Of a stretch of 64,000 nt of DNA, positions 17,300 through 25,557 are shown piece after piece; within the stretch, counting starts at the first letter, position 1, and every line of letters starts with the position of its first letter. Under the pieces are notes generated by a model. It had not been told where the DNA came from. It ran no database searches and saw only the letters and a program-made list of their open reading frames with translations. Origin of the DNA: Kutzneria kofuensis (GTDB lineage Bacteria > Actinomycetota > Actinomycetes > Mycobacteriales > Pseudonocardiaceae); contig NZ_JACHIR010000001.1 in assembly GCF_014203355.1 (NCBI RefSeq), forward strand, positions 8,620,038 to 8,684,037, written 5' to 3'. A program made the position numbers and the translations under genes.

Positions 17300-18109
17300 C
17301 TATCCAGGCTTGCGGGCCAGGCCGCCGAAGAAGATGTAGTGCTCAGGGTGCGATGGAACATCGAGAGAAGTGTCAGGCCGCCACTCCGGCACATAGGCCG
17401 TGCCCGGTTCCACCAGCTCCAACCCATCGAACAGGCTGGTGATCCATTCCGTGGTTCGCGCGACCGCGGGATTGCTGCTGGTGGCGTACAGTTTCTCCAG
17501 CGCGCGCATCTCGGTGGGTCGGGAATCGGCGGTGGCATGCGTGATCGCGAGATAACTGCCCGGTACCAGCGCCTCTTGATAGTGGGCGACCAAGCTGGCG
17601 GGATCGTCGGAATCAGAGATGAAATGCAGCAGGGCCAACATCAGCACCGCGATCGGCTGGTCGAAGTCCAAAAGTCGCCGAATCTCGGGGGCGTCCAGGA
17701 CAGCATCCGGAGTGCGGACATCGGCTCGAACGATCGTGGCGTTGGCGTTGTCATGCAGTATCAACTTGCTGTGCTCGACGGCCACCTCCTCGTTGTCCAC
17801 GTACGCCACCCGGCAGGTGGGATCGGCCGCCTGGGCGATTTCATGAACATTGCCGACGGTCGGGATGCCGGAACCGATGTCGAGGAACTGCCGAATGCCT
17901 TTTCCGACCAAGAAGCGCACAGAACGGCGAAGGAACGCCCGGTTGGCCTGGCAGGAGGCGGCGACGCCGGGGAAGACCTGTTCCGCCTTGCGGGCGAACG
18001 CGCGATCCGCTTCGAAATTGTGCGCGCCGCCCAGGAGGGCGTCGTAGGCCCGTGCCGCACTCGGGGTGTTGAGATCGATGCCGGGCGGCACCCAGCCTGA
18101 CAGATCCGC
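17300..18109 (-). CDS. Methyltransf_19 (DUF574) SAM-dependent methyltransferase
   Basis: A 269-aa protein of the actinomycete Methyltransf_19 family. Hallmarks are DLNTPSAARAYDALLGGAHNFEADR, ANRAFLRRSVRFLVGKGIRQFLDIGSGIPT (the SAM-binding glycine loop) and AYVDNEEVAVEHS. These proteins are very common in actinomycetes, yet their substrates are mostly unknown. ATG 18109 has AAGGACG before it and begins the conserved region; an in-frame ATG at 18151 would add 14 residues. A second family member lies at 39057-39866. Confidence 0.9.
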   Translation of the reverse strand, partial: ADLSGWVPPGIDLNTPSAARAYDALLGGAHNFEADRAFARKAEQVFPGVAASCQANRAFLRRSVRFLVGKGIRQFLDIGSGIPTVGNVHEIAQAADPTCRVAYVDNEEVAVEHSKLILHDNANATIVRADVRTPDAVLDAPEIRRLLDFDQPIAVLMLALLHFISDSDDPASLVAHYQEALVPGSYLAITHATADSRPTEMRALEKLYATSSNPAVARTTEWITSLFDGLELVEPGTAYVPEWRPDTSLDVPSHPEHYIFFGGLARKPG

Positions 18110-18292
18110 CATCGGTCGTCCTTCACGTCGTCGGGTCGGCTGCTTGATCATAATGGCTACCGCGGCGCGTAGCCGTCGATGTTCAACGGCGTGGCGCGCG
18201 GTGCTATCACCAGCCGGCTCACAGGCTGATTCCGGTGGCGCGCCACCCCCGCCAACGCTTGATCCGATGGTTACCGGTCGACGGCGGCGCGG

Positions 18293-18604
18293 TCAGACGC
18301 CAGAGGCGTGAAGCCGGTGCAGCGCCAGTTGGGTGCGGGACGTGCAGCCGGTCGCCTTCATTGCCGCCATGAGATGCTTCTTGACGGTGTTCACGGTGAT
18401 GTGGAGTTCCTGGGCCACATCCTGGTTGGTCAGGCCTCGGGCCACCAGGTCGGACACCGCGGCCTGCCGCGGCGACAAGCAATCCGGGCCGACGATCCCA
18501 CTCTCCGCCTGCAGGGCGAGCAACGGCCTGAGGTGACGGGTGAGCAGGCCGGCCACCGCTTGATCCCGCAGGGCGAAAACGTGGTCGGAGAGGATGCCGA
18601 TCAT
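18293..18604 (-). CDS. small LuxR-type HTH regulator
   Basis: A 103-aa protein. The C-terminal 60 residues are a complete LuxR/GerE helix-turn-helix (LSPRQAAVSDLVARGLTNQDVAQELHITVNTVKKHLMAAM). The N-terminal 40 residues are a short helical region with no receiver domain. ATG 18604 follows GGAGAGG. It may work as a single-domain DNA-binding protein or respond through an unknown partner. The nearest genes are a methyltransferase on the same strand and the divergent EACC1-WD40 gene, which could be a target. Confidence 0.82.
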   Translation of the reverse strand: MIGILSDHVFALRDQAVAGLLTRHLRPLLALQAESGIVGPDCLSPRQAAVSDLVARGLTNQDVAQELHITVNTVKKHLMAAMKATGCTSRTQLALHRLHASGV

Positions 18605-18736
18605 CAGCACCTCTCCCGTCGCTCCTGACCGTATGGTGGCGGGCCGGGCGGGCGAAGGCACCGGCCGTCTGGAGGAACCTCCAACCCCTTCCACCTTCGG
18701 GCCATAGACGCGGTCAATTCCGGCTCCGACACTTGA

Positions 18737-20446
18737 ATGTCCGTCGGACCGGCCGTGCTATCTGGGGGCAGTGGTGCGTTCACGATCAGACTTGGGAACG
18801 CCGGCGCCGACTCGCCGCGGGATCTGTGGTCCTGGCTGGCCGCTGAAGAGGATCTGCGGGGACGGGTCACCCTGACCGAACGGCCGCCCGACCCCGGAGC
18901 GATGGGACCGGTCGTGGCCACGCTCGCGCCGGGCGGGGCGGCGGTTGTGCTCGTCGGTGCGGTGATGCGGTGGCTGCGCTACCGCAGAGGCGACGTGACC
19001 GTCACCGTCGAGCGTGGCACCGAAAAGGTGCAAGTCAGTGCCACCCGGGTGCTCTCGTCAGCGGGCCTGCTGGTGAGCGTCTCCAACACCGGCGCGATCG
19101 TGCTTTGGGACGTGTCCCAACCGGGGCACCCCGCGCCGATTGGCCAGCCGGTGCCGGGCCACGACGGTGGGGCGACTGCGGTCGCGGTCGGCCCGGACGG
19201 CACGGTAGCCACCGGCGGGCGGGACAACGCCGTTCGACTGTGGCGGATCGACTCCTCGTCTCGCCGTCTGGTTCCCCTGGGAGCGCCGTTGGTCGGGCAC
19301 ACCGGAGAGGTGACCTCGGTGGCCTTCAGCCCGGACGGGAAGATGCTGGCCAGCGGCAGCCTGGACCGCACCGTGCGGCTGTGGAACCTCGGCGCCGACC
19401 CGGTCGCGCCGGCCGCCGCCCCGTTGCCGCACCGCAGCGGGGTCCGCACGGTTGCCTTCAGCCCGGACGGCCGCATCCTCGCCACCACCAGCGACGGTGT
19501 CGTCCAACTGTGGGACAGCACCGATCCGCAGCGGCTGACGCCGCGCACACCACCGATGACCCAACACGCCGGGCCGGTCACCGCCATTGCCTTCAGCCCC
19601 AACGGAAAGATCCTCGCCACCGGCGACGCGGACACCACCGTCCGGCTGTGGGGCATCGGCACACCGGGCCCGCCGCGACCGCTCGGGGAGCCACTGATCG
19701 GACACCGCGGGTCGGTCGCCGCGCTCAGCTTCAGCCCGGATGGCGCCCCGTTGGCCAGCGGCTCCGCCGACGGCACCGTGCGGCTGTGGGACGTGCGCAA
19801 CCCGGTGGTCGCGGCGGCGGTGGGACAGCTGCCGGGCACCAGCGGACAGGTGATGTTCCGTCCGGGCAATGACATCCTGGCGGTGGCCGGCGCAGACCAG
19901 TCGCTGCAGCTGTGGGACGTGCACGAGCCCGGCGCACCGGTCCTGGCGGGCAAGGTCGCGACCGGGCACCGGGACGGCATCACCGGGTTGGCGTTCGATT
20001 CGGACGGCCGCATGCTGGCCACGTCGAGCGATGACAAGACGGTCCGCGTCTGGGACACGGCAACGCCAACGCGCGTCACTGAGATCGGTGGGCCGATAAC
20101 CGGTCATTCCAGCGCCGTGGCCGCCGTGAGCTTCGGATCTGGCGACACGACCCTGCTCAGCGCCGGCCAGGACGGCAACCTCATGGTGTGGGACCTGCAC
20201 GACCCGGCCCACGCACAGTTGTTCGCCGCCATGTTCAGCAGCAGCGCGCTCACCGGCCTGACCGCCCTGGCGCGTAGCCGTGACGGCCACACTGTCGCGG
20301 TCGGCACCGCCAACGCCACCGTGATCGGCGACGTCGACGCTGATCGGGTCGCCGCTTGGATCTGCGCGACTGCGGGGTCCCCGATCACGGCCAAGGAATG
20401 GGGGCAGTACTTCCCGGACCTGCCCTACCAATCATCCTGCGCGTGA
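18737..20446 (+). CDS. EACC1 domain fused to a WD40 beta-propeller
   Basis: A 569-aa protein. Residues of about 15-105 match EACC1, the effector-associated constant component of actinobacterial conflict systems: DLWSWLAAEEDLRGRVTLTE, a Gly/Ala helix, then MRWLRYRRGDVTVTVERG. From about 110 on there are WD40 repeats, with units such as TSVAFSPDGKMLASGSLDRT and VRLWDVRNP, enough for at least one propeller. The last 40 residues (DRVAAWICATAGSPITAKEW, then PDLPYQSSC) are the usual tail of actinomycete nSTAND-WD40 proteins. So it looks like a long receptor that has lost its protease/NTPase middle and gained an EACC1 head. EACC1 normally pairs with a separate caspase, trypsin or nSTAND protein; none lies adjacent here. 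Confidence 0.82.
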   Translation: MSVGPAVLSGGSGAFTIRLGNAGADSPRDLWSWLAAEEDLRGRVTLTERPPDPGAMGPVVATLAPGGAAVVLVGAVMRWLRYRRGDVTVTVERGTEKVQVSATRVLSSAGLLVSVSNTGAIVLWDVSQPGHPAPIGQPVPGHDGGATAVAVGPDGTVATGGRDNAVRLWRIDSSSRRLVPLGAPLVGHTGEVTSVAFSPDGKMLASGSLDRTVRLWNLGADPVAPAAAPLPHRSGVRTVAFSPDGRILATTSDGVVQLWDSTDPQRLTPRTPPMTQHAGPVTAIAFSPNGKILATGDADTTVRLWGIGTPGPPRPLGEPLIGHRGSVAALSFSPDGAPLASGSADGTVRLWDVRNPVVAAAVGQLPGTSGQVMFRPGNDILAVAGADQSLQLWDVHEPGAPVLAGKVATGHRDGITGLAFDSDGRMLATSSDDKTVRVWDTATPTRVTEIGGPITGHSSAVAAVSFGSGDTTLLSAGQDGNLMVWDLHDPAHAQLFAAMFSSSALTGLTALARSRDGHTVAVGTANATVIGDVDADRVAAWICATAGSPITAKEWGQYFPDLPYQSSCA

Positions 20447-20476
20447 GCTGACCGCCGTCGGCGCTCAGACACGCCC

Positions 20477-21079
20477 TCATCGCTGGGCTGGTGTGGGGAT
20501 GGCGTTGTCGATGAGGACGGCGGCGATGGCGGCGGCGGTGGGGAAGGTTTCGGTGTTGAGGGCTCGGTTGCGGGCCGAGGCGCCATCCAGGAGCAGCGCC
20601 AGTTGTTCGCCGAGCTGTTCGGGGTTGGTGGCGCCGGCTTCGCGTGCGGTTTCGGCGAGCCGTGCGGCGACGGCTTTTTTGTAGTCGTGTGCGCGCTGGC
20701 GTGCGGGGTGGTGCGGGTCGGGGATTTCTACGGACGCCGCGATGAAGGGGCACAGGGGCGTGATGTCGTCCTGTGTCGCGGTCGTGGGCGCCTCGAAGGC
20801 TGCGAGGAGTCGTTCGCGGGGCGTGAGGTCGGTGCGGTCGAACACTCCCGGCATGACGTCGGGATCGAAGCGGCGCAGGTATTCGGCGACGAGTTCGTCC
20901 TTGCCGGTGAAGTGCTGGTAGGCCGTGCGCTTCGACACCTGGGCCACGGCGCAGAGTTGGTCCATGCCGGTCTGGTTGATGCCTTGCTCGCGGAACAGTC
21001 GTTGTGACGCGCTGAGGATGCGCTCGCGCGCGCCCCTGCCGCGGCGCCGGCCTTGGGGGCCCTTCTCCAACTCCGTCAT
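20477..21079 (-). CDS. TetR family repressor
   Basis: A 200-aa TetR protein. The HTH is canonical (RILSASQRLFREQGINQTGM, VAQVSKRTAYQHFTGKDELVAEYL), and the rest is the helical ligand-binding domain. ATG 21079 starts MTELEKGPQGRRRGRGARE, a basic arm before the HTH. It is divergent from an SDR gene, and two identical 14-bp repeats lie between them, so it most likely represses itself and the SDR/NADP-binding pair. Confidence 0.9.
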   Translation of the reverse strand: MTELEKGPQGRRRGRGARERILSASQRLFREQGINQTGMDQLCAVAQVSKRTAYQHFTGKDELVAEYLRRFDPDVMPGVFDRTDLTPRERLLAAFEAPTTATQDDITPLCPFIAASVEIPDPHHPARQRAHDYKKAVAARLAETAREAGATNPEQLGEQLALLLDGASARNRALNTETFPTAAAIAAVLIDNAIPTPAQR

Positions 21080-21109
21080 ACCCCGAGCATAGCCCAGGAG
21101 GGTAACGCC

Positions 21110-21177
21110 CGGTGTACATAGCTTGCGTTCCAACTGACCGTCCGATACGTTAAGGACACAGGTCGGTGTACATAGCT
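21110..21177. promoter_or_regulatory. two identical 14-bp direct repeats, probable TetR operator
   Basis: CGGTGTACATAGCT occurs at 21110-21123 and again at 21164-21177, 54 bases start to start, between the divergent tetR and SDR genes. Each contains the palindrome TGTACA. Such pairs typically bind a dimeric repressor. I saw no further copy in the window. Confidence 0.6.
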
Positions 21178-21255
21178 GGTGCTGTCGTGGTCGGCGCGGC
21201 CACGACGCGGACCGGCGTGCACAGCTGTGTTGGCCCATCTATTCATGGAGTGATC

Positions 21256-21990
21256 GTGGGAAAGCTCGATGGCAAGGTAGCGGTGATCACGGGCGGAACA
21301 AGTGGCATGGCGCTGGCCGGCGCCAAGCTGTTCGTCGACGAAGGAGCGCATGTTTTCATCTCGGGCCGGCGGCAGGAAGCGCTGGACGACGCCGTCAAGC
21401 TGATCGGCCGGAACGTGACCGGCGTGCAGGGCGATGCGGCCGACCTGGCGGACCTGGACCGTTTGTTCGACACGGTCAAGCGGGAAAAGGGCGCGATCGA
21501 CGTGTTGTGGGCCAGCGCCGGGACGGGCGAGCAGCGCAGGCTCGGCGAGATCACCGAGGAGCACTTCGATGCCACCTTCGGGCTCAACGCGCGCGGCACG
21601 CTGTTCACGGTGCAGAAGGCGCTGCCGCTGTTCAACGACGGCGGCTCGATCTTCATGACCGGGTCGAACGCGTCGGTCAAGGGCTATCCCGAGTGGAGTG
21701 TGTATGCGGCGAGCAAGGCCGTGCTGCAGGCCTACGCCCGCGTGTGGCTGTCCGAGTTGAAGGACCGGCGGATCCGGGTGAATGTGCTGATGCCCGGCCA
21801 GGTCGCCACGCCGAAGCAGGAGGAGTTGTTCGACGAGGAGACGATGCGGCAGTTCGAGTCCCTGATCCCGCGGGGAGAGATGGGCCGCCCCGAGGAGATC
21901 GCGACGGTCGCGCTGTTCCTCGCCTCGGACGACTCGAGCTATGTGAACGGGACGGAACTGGCCGTTGACGGCGGCACCGCGGCGGTCTGA
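21256..21990 (+). CDS. short-chain dehydrogenase/reductase
   Basis: A 244-aa SDR. Visible are the NAD(P) loop VAVITGGTSGMALAGAKLF (GGxxGMA in place of the usual GxGIG), an Asp after the fourth strand (GDAADLADL), the catalytic Ser/Tyr/Lys (TGSNAS..., SVYAASKA) and the end NGTELAVDGG. It should oxidise or reduce an alcohol/carbonyl with NAD(P). GTG 21256 is chosen with GGAG 5 bases upstream; GTG 21250 is the alternative. It is followed after 57 bases by the NADP-binding protein at 22048, probably as an operon under the divergent TetR protein. Confidence 0.88.
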   Translation: MGKLDGKVAVITGGTSGMALAGAKLFVDEGAHVFISGRRQEALDDAVKLIGRNVTGVQGDAADLADLDRLFDTVKREKGAIDVLWASAGTGEQRRLGEITEEHFDATFGLNARGTLFTVQKALPLFNDGGSIFMTGSNASVKGYPEWSVYAASKAVLQAYARVWLSELKDRRIRVNVLMPGQVATPKQEELFDEETMRQFESLIPRGEMGRPEEIATVALFLASDDSSYVNGTELAVDGGTAAV

Positions 21991-22047
21991 GCGGGAGAAA
22001 GCCAGAGCAGTCAACCCTTTCGATCGTCAGTCAAGACGGGACAACTC

Positions 22048-22671
22048 ATGAGCAGCATCAGCATCATCGGCACCGGGAACATGGCCCGCACCCTCGGCGC
22101 GCTGGCGATAGCGGGCGGCAACACCGTCGAGATCATGGGCCGCGATCAGTCCAAAGCCGCCGACCTGGCCAAGGCTCTCGGCGGCGGCGCCACGACGGGA
22201 GAGTGGGGTGCCGTCCCGGCCGGGGACATCGTCATCGTGGCCCTGTTGTACGCCAGCGTCGTTCCGGTCGTCGCCCACTACGGAGACGCCCTCGCGGGCA
22301 AGGTCATCGTCGAAATCAGCAACCCGTTCAATTCCGCGGCCGACGGGCTGGCCCACGGCGAGGACACCTCGATCGCGCAGGAAGTCGCCAAGGCGGCCCC
22401 GGCCAGCGCCAGCGTGGTGAAGGCATTCAACACGATCTTCCGCCATGTCTTGGAGAAGGGCCGACCCGTCGTCTTCATCGCCGGCGACGATGCGCAGGCC
22501 AAGGCGGGCGTGGAGGCGTTCATCGAGAGCCTCGGGCTACGCCCGCTGGACGTCGGCGACCTGAAAATGGCGTACTGGCTGGAGGGTGCGGGCGTGGTGA
22601 CGATGGGTCTCGCCCGCCACGGTGTGGGGAATTGGGACTTCGCCCTCGGCGTCACCGAACTTCCCGGCTGA
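22048..22671 (+). CDS. NADPH-dependent F420-reductase-like NAD(P)-binding protein
   Basis: A 207-aa Rossmann protein: ISIIGTGNMARTLGALAIAGG is the nucleotide loop, with IMGRD at the end of strand two, and NPFNS, VVKAFNTIF and FIAGDDAQAK follow. This is the layout of F420:NADPH oxidoreductase (Fno) and related 'NAD(P)-binding' reductases. Conserved features are intact and its length is normal. Whether it uses F420 or another electron partner cannot be told from sequence. It is probably co-transcribed with the SDR gene upstream. Confidence 0.82.
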   Translation: MSSISIIGTGNMARTLGALAIAGGNTVEIMGRDQSKAADLAKALGGGATTGEWGAVPAGDIVIVALLYASVVPVVAHYGDALAGKVIVEISNPFNSAADGLAHGEDTSIAQEVAKAAPASASVVKAFNTIFRHVLEKGRPVVFIAGDDAQAKAGVEAFIESLGLRPLDVGDLKMAYWLEGAGVVTMGLARHGVGNWDFALGVTELPG

Positions 22672-22689
22672 GCCGCACCGCCCCGAGAT

Positions 22690-22980
22690 CAACGTTGTCG
22701 CCGTCCGGTGGCATCCAGTGGAACAGCGACGGCAACCCGTACATCGACTCCGTGACCCCGGACAACGGCTCCATCGCGGCCACGGTCCCGTGCACCTCCG
22801 GCTGGTGCGCTCCGGCGCGAGCTACACCGGCTACTACTCCGAGGACGGCCAAACCTGGTCGACCGTCGGCACCGTGACCGCGCCCGGCCAGGCGGCCACC
22901 CAGAACGCCGGGCTGTTCGTGGTGTCCGCCTCGTCCGGCTCACCCGCGCTGATCGGCTACACGGCTTCACGATCTCCTGA
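22690..22980 (+). pseudogene. remnant of a DUF1349/concanavalin-like domain
   Basis: Similarity is spread over three frames: GGIQWNSDGNPYIDSVTPDN in one, VHLRLVRSGASYTGYYSEDG and GQAATQNAGLFVVSASSGSP in the next, and the usual end LHGFTIS plus a stop in the third. This is the end of a concanavalin-like (DUF1349) domain often found at the end of secreted glycosidases. No start or signal peptide remains. Confidence 0.65.
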
Positions 22981-23058
22981 CCGGTGTTGCCGGGTCGGGG
23001 CGGTACGGTCTTGACCCGCGACACAAGCTGGGGTGCTCGGGTAGAAGTCCACCGGCGG

Positions 23059-23303
23059 TCAGAGCGTGGGATGCTGGTCGCGCACCGGGCTCAGGGTCTC
23101 CAGCAGCGAGGCGATATGCAGGATGGTCGACTCCGCGTGCCGAACTGGCCGCCGACTGCACGCCGGTCGGCAGGCCGGTGCTCGAGGTGCCGAACCGCAT
23201 GGAGCCGCTCGATGCCCTGCTCGGCCATGGACGTCTCGGCCGCGTCGCGCATGACCTTCGTGGTCGTGTGCATCTGGTCCAGCGCCTCGTCCAGCCTGGT
23301 CAA
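23059..23303 (-). pseudogene. unidentified broken gene fragment
   Basis: One frame reads MTRLDEALDQMHTTTKVMRD and MAEQGIERLHAVRHLEHR, and a neighbouring frame reads STILHIASLLETLSPVRDQH to a stop at 23059. The two pieces look like one helical protein broken by a frame change. I recognise no family. Confidence 0.3.
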
Positions 23304-23471
23304 CCTCCTGAGTTCGGCGGCACCTACTTGGTCGGGGTGAACGTCCCACGGCGGCCGAAGGGCTCTGGCCTGAGGACCAACGGTTGATCATGTTGGGTTT
23401 CCCCACGATGCAGGTCGCTCGCGACTGAGACGCGTCACCGGGATACGCCCAGGCGCTCGCGATCAAGCCGG

Positions 23472-23660
23472 ATGCTCTCGAACGCCGGCTCCCGGTGCCC
23501 TGGACGAGATCGCCCCGCCTGGTCGCGGCGGGCGGCCGCGGGTGCCCGTCGCGGCGAGCTTCAGGCCGGCCGGCACGTGCACGGCAAGGTCGTCATCGAC
23601 ATCTGGATCAAGGCCGCCGATTGCCCTGACGGGGCACGGCTTGATCGTCCGGGGGCGTGA
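23472..23660 (+). pseudogene. C-terminal remnant of a quinone reductase / zinc-type alcohol dehydrogenase
   Basis: The stretch GELQAGRHVHGKVVIDIW matches the C-terminal end of MDR-superfamily quinone reductases ('LEAGRHVHGKIVLDV'). The frame runs on past the usual end and nothing upstream belongs to it. The rest of 22981-23899 holds no gene I can support. Confidence 0.4.
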
Positions 23661-23899
23661 CGGGCAGGCCGGTCGTGACCAGCGGTCGAAGCGGGGCCCG
23701 TGCCACCAGGAACGCGAGCGCGGTAAGGAGTCTGCGGAGCTCGCGATCAGCTTTGTCGCTTTGCTCGGCCGTGGTCGAAACGGATCCGCGGGGCGAGCCT
23801 GATCCACCGGCCGGACCATGAAGCCGGCATCGCGCATGCCGAGACCGCCGTGATCATCTCCACGGCGGTTTCGTCGTCTGGCCGGCAGCTGTGCAAGCG

Positions 23900-24994
23900 C
23901 TAGGGATGGATCCCGAACGGGCCGAGCACGCCCGCGTCGATGCGCAGCGAGTTGACCATGCTGGCCGCGTTGTCCATGGTGAAGACGTCCGCCGCGGCGA
24001 GCTTGTCGATGTACTTCGCGACGACCGGGTCAGCGGCCTGGCGGGCGACCCCGTCGAGGTAGGTCTTGAAGATGGCCCAGGAGTTTCCGGTCGACCCGTA
24101 CTTCTGGAAGTACGGCGTCGGGTCGAGCGTGGTGAGTGCGGTACGGGCGCTGTCCTGTAGGTCGGTCACGTAGTTCTGTTGCAGCACAACATCCTGCCGG
24201 CTGCCGAGCCGGCCGAGGTGACCGGAGACCAGGGTCGTCCAGGAGTAGTCCATCGCCGTCTGGTGAGCGGCCAGCCAACCCGGCACGTCCTGCGACTCGG
24301 CCAGGTTCTTGAACGGCGTCCACCCCGGGAAGATCACGTCCACCACCATGAGCGTGCGCTGGCGCGGAGCGTAGACGAAGATGTTGTCGGGGCTGTGGTT
24401 GGGCCCGTGATAGACCAGCTCCAGACGCTCACCGCCGACGGTGAGCACGTGTCGATCGTCGAACGTCACCGACGGCACGGGACGGTTCGGGTCGTTCGCG
24501 ACCCGCAGCAGCCGCCGGGCCTCGGTGTGGGCGATCACCTCCACGTCGCGGCCGAACAGCCCCGCCGCGCCGATGTGATCGGCATGGTTGTGGGAGTAGA
24601 CCACGTGCGTGACCCGCGAGGGGAGCCCCTGGGGCTTGGTCACGCTGTCGATCGCCCGCTGGATGTTCCGCCCGATCGTCGGCGGGGCGTCGACCAGCAC
24701 CACGCCGTCGCGTGTTGCGAGGAACATCGCCTGATAGCTGGAATCGGTGACCCAGTAGAGGTTGCCGCTGATCTGTCCGACGTAGTAGCCGGCGGAGTTC
24801 AGCGCGGGTCCGAACGACGTCGGCGGCACCGGGGCGAAGTCGGGTAAGTCGGTCGACCCGGCGGCGTTGGCCGTCGCTGTCCCGCCAGCACCCACGAGCG
24901 CGACGACCGCCGGCGCGGCGGCCGCGATCGATGCCCGGCGCAGGAACGTGCGCCGGTCCGATGCGGCCGGTCCACGGTATTGCTCTTCGGTCAT
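23900..24994 (-). CDS. MBL-fold metallo-hydrolase with a Tat signal
   Basis: A 364-aa secreted enzyme. The N-terminus has the Tat motif DRRTFLRRASIAAAAPAVVA followed by an AxA-type cleavage region near residue 43-45, so it should be folded before export. The metallo-beta-lactamase core shows SHNHADHIGAA (HxHxDH), a later His in VYHGPNHSPDN and an Asp in LMVVDVIFPG. A C-terminal helical region of about 110 residues follows. Substrate is unknown. It is followed on the same strand by a small membrane protein and two alpha/beta hydrolases. Confidence 0.85.
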   Translation of the reverse strand: MTEEQYRGPAASDRRTFLRRASIAAAAPAVVALVGAGGTATANAAGSTDLPDFAPVPPTSFGPALNSAGYYVGQISGNLYWVTDSSYQAMFLATRDGVVLVDAPPTIGRNIQRAIDSVTKPQGLPSRVTHVVYSHNHADHIGAAGLFGRDVEVIAHTEARRLLRVANDPNRPVPSVTFDDRHVLTVGGERLELVYHGPNHSPDNIFVYAPRQRTLMVVDVIFPGWTPFKNLAESQDVPGWLAAHQTAMDYSWTTLVSGHLGRLGSRQDVVLQQNYVTDLQDSARTALTTLDPTPYFQKYGSTGNSWAIFKTYLDGVARQAADPVVAKYIDKLAAADVFTMDNAASMVNSLRIDAGVLGPFGIHP

Positions 24995-25067
24995 GGCTTC
25001 ATTCCTTTTCAGATCTGCCAGCGTGTGCGGAACCGGCCATTGCGGCGGTGCGGGTCAGTCCAGGTGC

Positions 25068-25484
25068 TCAGCGGTCGACCGAGGCCGGTTCCGGCCGCGT
25101 CGACGCGCGCCTGGTCAGCACCATGGCCGCGGTGGAGAAGGCCAGACCGATGATCCAGGCGACGGGTCCCTGCACCCCCGGCCACAACGGCGCGTAACCG
25201 GGAACGAGGATGAGCACGATGAAGCCAACATCGGTGATGCCGGCCACGCCCAGGTTCAACCAGTAGCCCAGCCGCCAGCGTCGAAAGATCGTGATGACGG
25301 ACACCACGGCGATGACGGCGGCCGCCGAGTACAGCGTCCACGCGTCCTGGAACAGCCGGCCCTGGATCATCGACGGTGGGACCGTGTCTCCCAGCTTGAC
25401 AACACCGGCCGCGGCCTGAAAATGCAAAGCCGCCCAGAGAATATAGAAGAGAGCACCGATTATCGACAGTATTCGCGCCGCCAT
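25068..25484 (-). CDS. small four-helix membrane protein
   Basis: A 138-aa protein with four predicted transmembrane helices (ILSIIGALFYILWAALHF, WTLYSAAAVIAVVSVI, LNLGVAGITDVGFIVLILV, VAWIIGLAFSTAAMVL) and a short polar tail. ATG 25484 is preferred to ATG 25499 because GAAGG lies at good spacing upstream of it. I know no function; similar small membrane proteins of the DoxX/DUF size class occur next to secreted hydrolases. Confidence 0.7.
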   Translation of the reverse strand: MAARILSIIGALFYILWAALHFQAAAGVVKLGDTVPPSMIQGRLFQDAWTLYSAAAVIAVVSVITIFRRWRLGYWLNLGVAGITDVGFIVLILVPGYAPLWPGVQGPVAWIIGLAFSTAAMVLTRRASTRPEPASVDR

Positions 25485-25557
25485 GACAAAACCTTCCATG
25501 CAGGAGGGAGAACGTGCTGACCGCGGTGAGTTTCGACGGTCACACCATGCGGCGTGG

